Shown here: positions 33,237 to 41,528 of the stretch, in pieces
Layout: each line of letters begins with the position of its first letter
Position numbering within the stretch: the first letter of the stretch is position 1
DNA from: Bog-473 sp963719485
GTDB taxonomy: Bacteria > Actinomycetota > Acidimicrobiia > Acidimicrobiales > RAAP-2
Direction of reading: 5' to 3'
Length of the DNA: 64,000 nt
NCBI GenBank assembly: GCA_963719485.1
Contig: OY970387.1
Location: forward strand, 1,674,001 to 1,738,000
Notes under the pieces: model-generated
What the model saw: only the letters and a program-made list of their open reading frames with translations
What the model was told of the DNA's origin: nothing
Database searches by the model: none
Position numbers and translations under genes: made by a program

Positions 33237-33712
33237 ATGCCCGCCGCCATCGACTCGCCCAGCTCGGTCAGCCGGTCGCGCAACCGAGCCGCTTCCTCGC
33301 GCTCGAGCCCCGGGATGCGGGCGTCGCTGGCCGCCGCCGCCGTGTGGAGCTTGACGGTCGAGAGCGCGAAGATGCGCTCGACGGGGCCGGCGGTCACTTC
33401 CACGAACTGCATCCTCCCGTACGGCACGACGGAGAGCCGCTGCACCATGACACCGCGGCCGACGATGAGGTCCTCGTTACGCTCCTGGTAGCGCCAAGCA
33501 CGAAAGCGACGGCGCAAGAACCACGAGAGCACGGTGCCGAGTCCCACCACGACGGCCGCGCTGACCAGCCCGGCCAGAGGGCTGACGGCGGCCAGGAAGA
33601 GGAGGCCGAAGAACGCCGCCAGCACCACCGAGAGCGTCACGACCTCGGCCCGCCGCATCCGCCACAGCCTCGGGGAAGGGTGGAGCCAGGGCTGTTCGTC
33701 CCCCATCGTCAT
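33233..33712 (-). CDS. bacterial PH domain membrane protein (YdbS-like)
   Basis: 159 residues: two TM helices (VVTLSVVLAAFFGLLFLAAV and the following Val/Gly-rich segment), then a single bPH2 domain (LIVGRGVMVQRLSVVPYGRM, EVTAGPVERIFALSTVKLHT). It is the first gene of a coupled pair with the three-unit PH protein. ATG 33712 is chosen because TAACGT (33725-33720 on this strand) lies 7 nt upstream, fitting leaderless expression. The longer frame to 33772 would run through the divergent promoter. Confidence 0.83.
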   Translation of the reverse strand: MTMGDEQPWLHPSPRLWRMRRAEVVTLSVVLAAFFGLLFLAAVSPLAGLVSAAVVVGLGTVLSWFLRRRFRAWRYQERNEDLIVGRGVMVQRLSVVPYGRMQFVEVTAGPVERIFALSTVKLHTAAAASDARIPGLEREEAARLRDRLTELGESMAAGM

Positions 33713-33719
33713 GGGTAAG

Positions 33720-33748
33720 ACGTTAAAGGCAACGTCCTCGCGTAGGGT
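33720..33748. promoter_or_regulatory. overlapping divergent leaderless promoters
   Basis: On the minus strand TAACGT (33725-33720) lies 7 nt before ATG 33712. On the plus strand TAGGGT (33743-33748) lies 7 nt before GTG 33756. The two starts are only 43 bp apart, so the -35 zone of the minus promoter falls on the -10 of the plus promoter, and the two cannot easily be occupied together. Confidence 0.5.
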
Positions 33749-33755
33749 GGCAATT

Positions 33756-34650
33756 GTGACCAGATTGCGCACTTCCTCGACAAGAAAGCTGGCGATGGCA
33801 GTCGAGCCCGTCGCCGGCCAGGTGTACTTCTCCCCGGAGTGCCACGCCGCCTACGCGGAGCTCGGCTTCTCGCCCAGCCCGGGCTCGCTCCCCGGCGGCG
33901 TGCAGCTACCAGACGGGCCGGCGTACTTCACGAGCCGAGGTTCGGTGATGGGTCAGGTGTCCGGCGAGGTCGTCGCCGCAGCATTCGCCGTCTTCAATCC
34001 CCAGGCGGTGGTGCCCGCGGTCCAGTTCGGTTGGACCATGGTGGACGCGGCCACTGTGTGCGCCGCCCGCACGCGAGGTGCGGTCGGGCAGTTGGTGCGG
34101 ATCCTGGGCGCCGATCCGGCCGGTCTGGCGCGCGCGACGGAGTTGCTCGGTGCGGCGGCGGCACCACTGCGCCCCGAGGGGAAGCCGCTCTTTGCCGGCC
34201 TCCTGAGCCTCGGCCTCCCCGGCGATCCCATGGGCGACATGTGGCGGCTGGCGGACCTGCTGCGCGAGTACCGGGGTGACGCCCACACGGCCGCGTGGAC
34301 GTCGGCCGGCCTCGACGCGACCGAGGTCGGGCTGCTCACGGAGCTCTATTGGGGCCTGCCGATGCGGAGCTACGTACGCACCCGTGCCTGGTCGACCGAG
34401 CAGCTCGACGCGGCGGAGGCCCGACTGTCGGAACATGGCCTCGTGGCCGACGGCGCGCTCGACGCCGGAGGGCAGGGAGCTGCGCGAGTCGATCGAGGTC
34501 GCGACCGATACGCAGTGCGGCGCCGTGCTCGATGCACTCGGTAGCTGCATGGACGAACTGCTCGCCCTGCTCACCCCGTGGGGCCAGGCCGTACGCGCCG
34601 CCGGAGGGTACCCGCCGCAGGGTCCTCACGACTTGGCGCCCGTTCGATGA
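33756..34650 (+). pseudogene. SCO6745-type HTH protein, interrupted by one frameshift
   Basis: The N-terminus TRKLAMAVEPVAGQVYFSPE followed by CHAAYAELGF is typical of the SCO6745 family of actinobacterial winged-HTH proteins. The frame runs to HGLVADGALDAGG near 34465 and then degenerates. The expected C-terminus (STPEGRELRESIEVATDTQ, then LLALLTPWGQAV) continues in the neighbouring frame to 34650. A one-base change at about 34457-34465 (GCGCTCGACGCCGGAG) restores a protein of about 297 residues. GTG 33756 is used because the conserved region starts upstream of the ATG at 33795. It may be a sequence indel or a true lesion. Confidence 0.78.
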
Positions 34651-34695
34651 CGGTCAGGGCGGCGTGCGGCGCTCCGTGCCCTCGCCGGGGGTGAC

Positions 34696-35406
34696 TCAGA
34701 ACAGCGGTGACCATGACGCACTGCGCAGCAGCCGGCTCTCCCAGCGGTCGCGGACCTCCAGTGCGTCGTGCAGCCACGTCCCCGGGGCCGACGCCTCGGG
34801 TGGGAGGTCGTGGCCCAGCATCCACATGACTGCCTTCGTGTTGACGACGCGCTGCCAGAGGATGACCTCGGTCGTCATGTGTGTCCCGTAGACGGGCTGG
34901 AAGGCGGCCTCGAGCTCGATCATGCCCGTGCCCTCCTCCTTCTGGCTGCTGAGCGTGTGGTCGTAGAGGGTGCCCGCCTTTTGGAGGTAGGCCTGGAGCC
35001 CACCGGCGTACGGCCAGGCCGTGTCCTCCATGAAGAGGGAGTTCTTGTGGGTCTCGCCGCTCACCGGCACGGTGGCGAGGTCGATCTCCTGGAGCGGGGA
35101 CCAGGACACGGGTTGCATCACCTTGGCCTCGCTGGAGTGGCGCATGGCGTCGACCCGGGCCGACCACGCGGCGAGGTCACCCCCGCGCACGCGCTCGGCC
35201 AGCTCCTCCCACGCCGCCGCGTCGCGGCAGCCGGTGATGGAGACCACCGTGTACGCCTGTCCGCTGCCGTGCGCCAGCCGCAGGTACCAGAGCAGCCTGC
35301 TCCCGTCGGACTTGGCCAGCGCCGGCAGGTACTCGTCGCGGAAGGCGTCGTCGAAGGCATCCTCTTCCGCGCCGTGAACGCGGTGGACCTGGTGCAGCAA
35401 CAACAC
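34696..35406 (-). CDS. hypothetical protein, possible dimeric alpha/beta-barrel
   Basis: 236 residues, beginning VLLLHQVHRVHGAEEDAFDDA. Two similar halves can be seen, each with a strand, F-R/Y helix and W-L-R strand (LLWYLRLAHGSGQAYTVVSI in the first, AFQPVYGTHMTTEVILWQRV in the second). That resembles NIPSNAP/EthD-type ferredoxin-like barrels, though no specific family is certain. The start is GTG 35406. It is the last gene of the minus-strand run that contains an SDR, an M20 hydrolase and an acyl-CoA dehydrogenase, so a catabolic role is possible. Confidence 0.65.
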   Translation of the reverse strand: MLLLHQVHRVHGAEEDAFDDAFRDEYLPALAKSDGSRLLWYLRLAHGSGQAYTVVSITGCRDAAAWEELAERVRGGDLAAWSARVDAMRHSSEAKVMQPVSWSPLQEIDLATVPVSGETHKNSLFMEDTAWPYAGGLQAYLQKAGTLYDHTLSSQKEEGTGMIELEAAFQPVYGTHMTTEVILWQRVVNTKAVMWMLGHDLPPEASAPGTWLHDALEVRDRWESRLLRSASWSPLF

Positions 35407-35479
35407 GGTGTACCCCCTGTATCGATTTCTCGTGGCGGGAATGCCATGAGTCAGCGGAATGAACTTGTGTGCGGTCGGG

Positions 35480-36253
35480 CTAGCGGGTGGTGGCGATCCC
35501 TCCGTCCACCGGGATGATGGCGCCGGTCAGGTAGGACCCGGCGCGGGACGAGAGGTAGATGGCGGCGCCGGCCATGTCGTCGGGCCGGCCGATGCGCTTG
35601 AGCGGCGCGCTGGCTGCGATCTGGGTCCCGAAGGCCTCGAGCGTGGCCGCCATCATCTTGGACTCGAAGGGCCCGGGTGCGATGGCGTTGACGGTGACGA
35701 GCGGCGCCAGGCGTTTGGCCAGGTGGCGGGTCAGCTGGTGCACGGCGGCCTTCGACGCAGAGTAGGAGTACGTCTCGAGGGCGGGCACCCCGATCCCGTC
35801 GATCGACCCGATGTTGATCACGCGGGCGGGCTCGTCGACCGTCCCCGCCTTCTCGAGCAGCGGCACCAGGAATTTGGTCAGGTGGAAGACGCCCTTCACG
35901 TTGAGCGCGAGCACGCGCTCGAAAGCGGCTTCGTCGAAGTCCTCGAGCGGTGCGCCCCAGGTGGCACCGGCATTGTTGACCAAGATGTCGAGGGAGCTCT
36001 CACGTGCCCCTATCTCGTCGGCCAGGCGACGGCACTCGGCCTCGGTGGACAGGTCGGCCGGGACGGCGATGCAGGTCCCTCTTTCCGAGAGCTCGGCGGC
36101 GACTTCGTCCAACACGTCCGCCTTGCGCGAGGAGATGTAGACCTTTGCGCCCGCGTCGACGAAGCCCTCCGCGATCATCCGGCCGATGCCACGGCTTCCG
36201 CCGGTCACGAGAGCCGTCTTGCCGGCGATGTCGAAGAGGTTCGATGCGGTCAT
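35480..36253 (-). CDS. short-chain dehydrogenase/reductase
   Basis: 257 residues, a classical SDR. The cofactor motif TGGSRGIG is at about 18-25, NNAG near 94, the catalytic Ser in NIGSIDG, and YSASKA (Tyr-x3-Lys) near 163-168. The C-terminus GSYLTGAIIPVDGGIATTR is the standard SDR end. The Arg after the first glycines and R43-like residues (YISSRK) suggest NADP(H). The substrate is unknown. ATG 36253 lies 22 nt after the M20 gene stop; the frame upstream to 36340 is not needed. Confidence 0.9.
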   Translation of the reverse strand: MTASNLFDIAGKTALVTGGSRGIGRMIAEGFVDAGAKVYISSRKADVLDEVAAELSERGTCIAVPADLSTEAECRRLADEIGARESSLDILVNNAGATWGAPLEDFDEAAFERVLALNVKGVFHLTKFLVPLLEKAGTVDEPARVINIGSIDGIGVPALETYSYSASKAAVHQLTRHLAKRLAPLVTVNAIAPGPFESKMMAATLEAFGTQIAASAPLKRIGRPDDMAGAAIYLSSRAGSYLTGAIIPVDGGIATTR

Positions 36254-36275
36254 GGACCTATTGTGCCCGCCGCCC

Positions 36276-37454
36276 TCACGGCGCAGCCAATGCGAGAGCG
36301 CTGCGTACCAGGACACCGGCGCCGACACGCAGGGATGCATCCTCCACGAGGAAGGAGGGGCTGTGGTGCATCCCGCTCGAGCCGTCCGCCGCGCCGCCGC
36401 CGACGAAGAAGTAGCAGCCCGGCAGATGGCGGAGGAACTCGCTCACGTCATCGCTGGGCGAGACCGGTGGCATGCGGAAGACCTGGTCCGTTCCGACCAC
36501 CGCGCCCGCCTCCCGCTCAACGAGATCGGTCGCCTCCGGGTCGTTCACCACGGCCCGCGTGTGCTCGGGCACCTCCAGCTCGACGTGCACGCCCTGGTCG
36601 TCGCCCACGTTGTCGCAGAGCTCCTGCAGGCGGGCGAGGGCCTCCCGGTGCTGGGTCTCCGTGAAGGTGCGCAGCGTGCCGGTGACCCTGGCCGAGGTGG
36701 GCACCACGTTGACCGCCGTGCCGGCGTGGATCGTGCCCGCGCTGCACACGCAGTCGGTGCCCTCGTAGGACAACCCGGCGGCCACCTCGCCCAACCGGCG
36801 CACCAGCTCGGCCGTGGCCCGGATCACGTCGCCCTGCGCCGAGGGTATGGCGCCGTGCCCGCCCGGGCCGCTCAGCGTGATGCGCACCGAGTTCGCCTCC
36901 GACATGGCGATGCCGGCCCGTAGGCCCACGAAGCCCGTTGGGGCCTGCGAGGTGACATGGAAGCCGACGAGGCGAGAGCCCTCCATGGTGGTCAGCGCGC
37001 CGCCCTCGAGCATCGACTTGGCCCCGCACAGCGCCTCCTCGGCCGGCTGGAAGAGGAAGACGTAGCGGCCCTGTAGATCCTCGCGCCGCGCGGCCAGCAG
37101 CGAGGCCGCGCCCAGCAGGGAGGCCACATGGACATCGTGGCCGCAGGCGTGCATGACGCCCTCCACCTCCGAGTGGACGGCCCGTGCCTGGTCCTCTTGC
37201 ACCGGTAGCCCATCGATGTCACCCCGCAGCACGACGCTGCGCCCCGGCCGGCCGCCCTCTATCGCGAAGATGCCGCCGGTCTCGGTCACCCGCAACGCCT
37301 CCTCGATGCCCAGCGAGGCCATGTGGTCGCGGATCAGCGCCGTCGTGTCGTGCTCGGCGAACGACAGCTCGGGCCGCCGGTGCACGGCGCGCCGCTTGTC
37401 GACCATGTCGTCGAACACGGGATCGGCGAGCGCCGGCCCGAACGGGTCGCTCAT
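36276..37454 (-). CDS. M20 family amidohydrolase / carboxypeptidase
   Basis: 392 residues. The M20D pattern is clear: RRAVHRRPELSFAEHDT, then LRGDIDGLPVQE, HACGHDVHVASLLGAA (metal-binding CGHD and His), FLFQPAEEALCGA (catalytic Glu-Glu) and LSGPGGHGAIPSAQGD for the lid domain. A C-terminal metal ligand lies in GMHHSPSFLVEDAS. It hydrolyses N-acyl amino acids or similar amides in the cytoplasm. It starts 1 nt after the acyl-CoA dehydrogenase stop, so the two are co-transcribed. Confidence 0.9.
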   Translation of the reverse strand: MSDPFGPALADPVFDDMVDKRRAVHRRPELSFAEHDTTALIRDHMASLGIEEALRVTETGGIFAIEGGRPGRSVVLRGDIDGLPVQEDQARAVHSEVEGVMHACGHDVHVASLLGAASLLAARREDLQGRYVFLFQPAEEALCGAKSMLEGGALTTMEGSRLVGFHVTSQAPTGFVGLRAGIAMSEANSVRITLSGPGGHGAIPSAQGDVIRATAELVRRLGEVAAGLSYEGTDCVCSAGTIHAGTAVNVVPTSARVTGTLRTFTETQHREALARLQELCDNVGDDQGVHVELEVPEHTRAVVNDPEATDLVEREAGAVVGTDQVFRMPPVSPSDDVSEFLRHLPGCYFFVGGGAADGSSGMHHSPSFLVEDASLRVGAGVLVRSALALAAP

Positions 37455-37455
37455 G

Positions 37456-38679
37456 TCAACGGCCGAGGAGGTCGCGGGCGATGTGTGTCACCTGGATCTC
37501 GTCCGTCCCGGCGTAGATCTGGAACACCTTGGCGTCCCGCGCCAGCTGCTCCACCCGGAACTCGGACATGTACCCGTTGCCGCCGAAGAGCTGCACGGCC
37601 TCCATGGCGACTTCCGACGCGGCCTGAGCCGAGTAGAGCTTCATGGCCGAGGCTTCGGCCAGGGTCAGGCTCTTGCCCGCCGAGCTCATCTCAATGTGGC
37701 GGAACACGAGGTTCTCGACATTGAGCCGGGCGATCTCCATGCGGGCCAGCTTCAGCTGGATGAGTTGGAACTCCGCGATGGGCCGTTCCCACAGGAGACG
37801 GTCCTTGGCGTACTGGACCGAGAGCTTCAGGCACTCCTCAATGAGCCCGAGTGACATGGCGGCGACGCCGGCCCGCTCGGTGACGAAGTTCCCCTTGGCG
37901 CTCTCGCGCCCTTCGCTCCCGCCGGGTGTGCCCTCCGTCTCGCCGAGCAGCCGATCCTTGCCCACCCGCACATCGGTGAGGAAGAGCTCGCCCGTCGGCG
38001 AAGAGTGCAGGCCCATCTTGCGGAAGGGCTTGGACTGCTCGAGCCCGGGCATGCCGCGGTCGAGGATGAAGGTCAGGACGGGGCGCTGGCGCAACGCCGT
38101 GTCGCTGCCGTCGTCCAGCTTGGCGTAGAAGACGATCGTGTCGGCGTAGGGACCGTTGGTGATGAACGTCTTGTTCCCGTTGAGCACGTACTCGTCGCCG
38201 TCCCGCAGCGCCGACGACTTCATCCCGCCGAGCGCGTCGGACCCCGAGTCGGGCTCGGTGATGGCCCAGGCCCCGACCTTGTCGAGTGTCATGAGGTCGA
38301 GACCCCAGCGCTCCATCTGGGCCGGGGTGCCACCCTTCATGATGGTGCCGCCGGCCAGGCCGGTGCTGACCCCGAGGGCCGTGACGATGCCCGGGCAGTA
38401 GTGGCACAGCTCGATGATGGGGATGAGGGTCATGGCGGCGTTGCCACCCCCCTCGGAACGCTCGGAGGGCGGCGCACCCGACGTCTTGCGCTCGAGCGCC
38501 CGCTTGAAGGAGTCCCGGGCCAGGGCGTCGAGGCCGAAGGTCCGGTACAGCTTGCGGATGACCTCGTACGGCGGGGTGTCACCGTGCTCGAGCTCCTCGA
38601 CGTTCGGCTCGACCTCTTCCTCGACGAAGCGCCGGACCGCGTCGCGGATCGCCAGCTGCTCTTCGGACCACTCGAACAT
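37456..38679 (-). CDS. acyl-CoA dehydrogenase
   Basis: 407 residues. It opens MFEWSEEQLAIRDAVRRF. The FAD/substrate motifs WAITEPDSGSDALGGMK and NGNKTFITNGPYAD are present, as are VTERAGVAAMSLG, QLFGGNGYMSEF and the closing IYAGTDEIQVTHIARDLLG, which holds the expected catalytic Glu. It oxidises an acyl-CoA ester with electrons going to ETF. The protein has an extra segment (LERKTSGAPPSERSEGGG) after the N-terminal helices. GGGAGG precedes ATG 38679. The upstream frame is a shadow of the next gene. Confidence 0.92.
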   Translation of the reverse strand: MFEWSEEQLAIRDAVRRFVEEEVEPNVEELEHGDTPPYEVIRKLYRTFGLDALARDSFKRALERKTSGAPPSERSEGGGNAAMTLIPIIELCHYCPGIVTALGVSTGLAGGTIMKGGTPAQMERWGLDLMTLDKVGAWAITEPDSGSDALGGMKSSALRDGDEYVLNGNKTFITNGPYADTIVFYAKLDDGSDTALRQRPVLTFILDRGMPGLEQSKPFRKMGLHSSPTGELFLTDVRVGKDRLLGETEGTPGGSEGRESAKGNFVTERAGVAAMSLGLIEECLKLSVQYAKDRLLWERPIAEFQLIQLKLARMEIARLNVENLVFRHIEMSSAGKSLTLAEASAMKLYSAQAASEVAMEAVQLFGGNGYMSEFRVEQLARDAKVFQIYAGTDEIQVTHIARDLLGR

Positions 38680-38735
38680 GACAGCCTCCCTGCGGCCTCG
38701 ACGACCCCCGCCGCTGCCGACCCTACAGGTCGGGC

Positions 38736-39302
38736 CTAGGCGTCGGCGATCCGCTTCAGCGTGTTGCTGTCGGTATGGACCACCTGCTCGGGCATCCTGG
38801 CGTGGTGGATCACCGTCGTCTCGGAATAGGAGTACTCCCCGTCGACGCTGGTGTCGATGGTCACCTCGTACCGGATGGCCCGCGCGTTCTTGTCCAGCCA
38901 GTTGTTCGACAAAATGCCGTAGGTCTGGCTGCCGACATCCGCCTCCAGGGTGAAGGTAGTGGCATCGGGCGCCACGACGGCGCCCGCCACGACGGCGGAG
39001 CCCCGCGGGATGATGAAGCCGCGGACCACCTCGCTGTCGCGGGCATCCCAGAGCCAGTACCCGACCTCGGTATGGAAAGGATTCTCCTCGGTGCCCCGCC
39101 ATGCCGCCATGCGGTAGTCGAGGCCGTAGAGCACCTGGCTCCCGTTCTCCACCGGGCCGAAGGGCTTGAAGTCGATGTGCTCGCGGTACGGGGTCAGGCC
39201 GATCTTCCCGTCGTCGTTCGCGTAGGCCACGTCCTCGCCCTCCTGGCCTTCCCACACGCCTGCGAGCCGGGTCAGGGGGCCCCATTCAGGTCCTTCGCTC
39301 AA
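38736..39302 (-). CDS. nitrobindin-like (THAP4/FABP-type) haem-binding beta-barrel protein
   Basis: 188 residues, starting LSEGPEWGPLTRLAGVWEGQEGED. The sequence then has the repeated strand pattern of the nitrobindin barrel: QVLYGLDYRMAAWRG, FHTEVGYWLWDA, VVRGFIIPRGSAVVAGA and ILSNNWLDKNARAIRYEV. The segment IHHARMPEQVVHTDSNTL is where the proximal haem His region is expected. Family members bind ferric haem and react with NO or peroxynitrite; THAP4-like members can also bind fatty acids. TTG 39302 has an excellent AAGGAGG; the longer frame belongs to the antisense of pstA. Confidence 0.8.
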   Translation of the reverse strand: MSEGPEWGPLTRLAGVWEGQEGEDVAYANDDGKIGLTPYREHIDFKPFGPVENGSQVLYGLDYRMAAWRGTEENPFHTEVGYWLWDARDSEVVRGFIIPRGSAVVAGAVVAPDATTFTLEADVGSQTYGILSNNWLDKNARAIRYEVTIDTSVDGEYSYSETTVIHHARMPEQVVHTDSNTLKRIADA

Positions 39303-39340
39303 CGTTCCTCCTTGTCGCTCGGGCCGTGCTGCAATTCGGG

Positions 39341-39358
39341 GCCACCTTAGAAGGTGGC
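39341..39358 (-). terminator. hairpin after pstA
   Basis: A perfect 8-bp stem GCCACCTT / AAGGTGGC with a 2-nt spacer lies about 60 nt beyond the pstA stop and 39 nt before the next gene start on the same strand. There is no T-tract, as is usual in GC-rich actinobacteria. Confidence 0.55.
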
Positions 39359-39418
39359 GGCGGACGGCAGGAACCCGTGCGCCCGCCGTCGGGTCGTGGC
39401 AGCGGAGGCGCGGCGGCT

Positions 39419-40438
39419 CTAGTGCTGCGGAAAGGTGCCGAGGTCGGGTTCCTGCCCCGGTTCGTCGTCCGGTGTGACACCGCCGGGCGCCGTGGGGGAG
39501 AGCACGTTCGTCACGCTGCGAAAGCGGGTGAAGAACGTGCGGCCCCCCTGGGGGGCGCTCTCGGAGTGGCGCTGGGTGCGGGCCACGACGATGCGGCTCG
39601 ACACCAACAGCAGGAGGACGATGACGACCAGGATCAGCGCGGCGTCGTACGAGATGTAGTGCTTCTGTACCGACGGGTCGTTGTAGTACGTGAACACCAC
39701 GTAGGTCAGGTACGGGAACTGCGCGTGGGTCAGCGAGTGCGGCAGCGTGTTGGAGAATCCGGCCGTGTAGATGAGGGGCGCCGTCTCGCCACAGGCGATG
39801 GCCAGGGCCAGCAGCAGCCCGGTGACGATGCCGGGCAGGGCGCTCTTCAGTACGACCTTGCGCAGGCCGTAGCCGGACGACATGCCCAGGGCGGCGGCAC
39901 CTTCCCGGTAGCCGGTCGGCACCTGGCGCAGCGAGTTCTCGGTCGTCTTGGCGATGTAGGGGATCACCATGATGGACAGGATGATGAGCGCGGAGGCCAG
40001 CGAGAAGCCCCAGTGGAGCCCGACGACGAGCGCCACGTAGCCCACGTAGCCGAGCACGATGGAGGGAAAGCCCGACAGGATGTCCGAGGCCGTGCGGAGC
40101 GGGCCGCTGAGCCGGCCGCCGATCTTCTTCGGTTGGGTGAACTCGGCGAGGTGGATGCCGGCCAGCACGCCGATGGTGCCGGCGATGATGAAGACGCCCA
40201 CCATGAGGATCAGGGTGCCCAGAATCTGGTCCCGGAGGCCGCCCCCGGTGGGGGTGAGCTGGGTCCAGAGGACGCTCCACTGCCAGTGCGACCAGGCCCG
40301 GGTCAGCACGCCGAGCAGGAGCCAGGCGGCCGGGGCCATGATCAGCACCAGCGCCAGGTAGGTGAGGAGCTGCCACGTGACGGTCGAGACGCGGCGGCGG
40401 CGTGTGGCGGGCCCGCCGGACAACGTCGTGGACGCCAT
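39419..40438 (-). CDS. pstA: phosphate ABC transporter permease PstA
   Basis: 339 residues, an integral membrane subunit with six TM helices. Typical segments are GVLAGIHLAEFTQPKK, LRTASDILSGFPSIVLGYV, PYIAKTTENSLRQVPTGYREGAAALGMS and LALAIACGETAPLIYTAG (the EAA loop and the late Gly-Glu-Thr-Ala-Pro motif). The C-terminal 40 residues are a polar, Pro-rich tail. The ATG overlaps the pstC stop by one base (TGATG). With PstC it forms the membrane channel for high-affinity phosphate uptake. Confidence 0.93.
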   Translation of the reverse strand: MASTTLSGGPATRRRRVSTVTWQLLTYLALVLIMAPAAWLLLGVLTRAWSHWQWSVLWTQLTPTGGGLRDQILGTLILMVGVFIIAGTIGVLAGIHLAEFTQPKKIGGRLSGPLRTASDILSGFPSIVLGYVGYVALVVGLHWGFSLASALIILSIMVIPYIAKTTENSLRQVPTGYREGAAALGMSSGYGLRKVVLKSALPGIVTGLLLALAIACGETAPLIYTAGFSNTLPHSLTHAQFPYLTYVVFTYYNDPSVQKHYISYDAALILVVIVLLLLVSSRIVVARTQRHSESAPQGGRTFFTRFRSVTNVLSPTAPGGVTPDDEPGQEPDLGTFPQH

Positions 40439-41526
40439 CAGGCGCCGCCGACCGGAGTGCCCACGCGCCCTGTCCGCCTGATGATCATGCGGGCGATCAG
40501 GTTGACCCCGACCGAGATGACGGCGAGCACGAGAGCCAGCTCGGCCAGCGTGGCCACGGCGAAGCCCGTGCCGTCGCTGAGGGCGCCGTCGAGCTGGGTG
40601 AGGATGGTGGCCGCCACCGTGGTGAACGGGAGGTAGATCGTCGGCGGGATGTGCAGCGAGGCACCGCCGATCATCGCGATGGCGATGGTCTCGCCCAGCG
40701 CCCGCCCGAGCCCCAGCACGGTCGCGCCGAGGATGCCGGAGCGCACCCATGGGAGCGTCACCTTGTTCGCCACCTCCCAGTCGGTCATGCCGAGCGCGGA
40801 CGCCCCCTCCTTGGGGAGCGGGGGGACCTGCTGGAACAGGTCCCGGGTGGTCGAGGCGATGATGGGGACGATCATGAGGGCGAGCACGATCCCCGCCGCC
40901 AGGAGCCCTTCCCCGGTGCCGGTGGGGTTCCGGAAGTACCGCAGCACCGGGACGTCGGGCACGTTGTTGGCGATGAGCGGGAAGACGTTCTTGGCCAGCC
41001 ACGGGCCGAAGGTGAGGATGCCCCACAACCCGATGACCACGCTCGGGATGCCGGCCAGGATCTCGATGGTGAAGCCGAGCGGCTTGGAGATCCACGTGGG
41101 CATCCGCTCGGTCAACGCGAAGGCGGCGCCGATGGAGAGCGGCACGGCGATGACGATGGCGATGAGGGACGACACAACGGTCCCCCAGATGATGGCCCAG
41201 GCGCCGAATTGGGCCCCCATCGGATGGGCCACGCCGTTGGTGTGCACCACGGTGCCGTACCCGTTGCCGTACGTCCAGTTGCGCCCGTAGAGGAAGTACG
41301 CGCCGTTGACCCGGATGGCCGGCCATGCCTTGACGGCCAGCACCGAGACGGCGAACACGAGGGCCGCCAAGGGCAACAGGACAGCGATCCAGGCCGAGCT
41401 GCGCCACGCGTGTTCCTCGTTGCGGCGGGCGAAGTCCAGCACCCGCCGGGGCAGCGGGGGCTTGCCCATGGAGCCCGCTTGCGGCGTGGCGGGGACATGC
41501 CCCGCCACGCCGCCGACGGTTGCCAT
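40438..41526 (-). CDS. pstC: phosphate ABC transporter permease PstC
   Basis: 362 residues, with an extended cytoplasmic N-terminus (about 50 residues) before six TM helices. Conserved segments are LIAIVIAVPLSIGAAFALTE, LAGIPSVVIGLWGILTFGPW, ASTTRDLFQQVPPLPKEGASALGMT (EAA loop) and LGLGRALGETIAIAMIGG. ATG 41526 lies 2 nt after the pstS stop. It pairs with PstA in the Pst importer. Confidence 0.93.
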   Translation of the reverse strand: MATVGGVAGHVPATPQAGSMGKPPLPRRVLDFARRNEEHAWRSSAWIAVLLPLAALVFAVSVLAVKAWPAIRVNGAYFLYGRNWTYGNGYGTVVHTNGVAHPMGAQFGAWAIIWGTVVSSLIAIVIAVPLSIGAAFALTERMPTWISKPLGFTIEILAGIPSVVIGLWGILTFGPWLAKNVFPLIANNVPDVPVLRYFRNPTGTGEGLLAAGIVLALMIVPIIASTTRDLFQQVPPLPKEGASALGMTDWEVANKVTLPWVRSGILGATVLGLGRALGETIAIAMIGGASLHIPPTIYLPFTTVAATILTQLDGALSDGTGFAVATLAELALVLAVISVGVNLIARMIIRRTGRVGTPVGGA

Positions 41527-41528
41527 CG

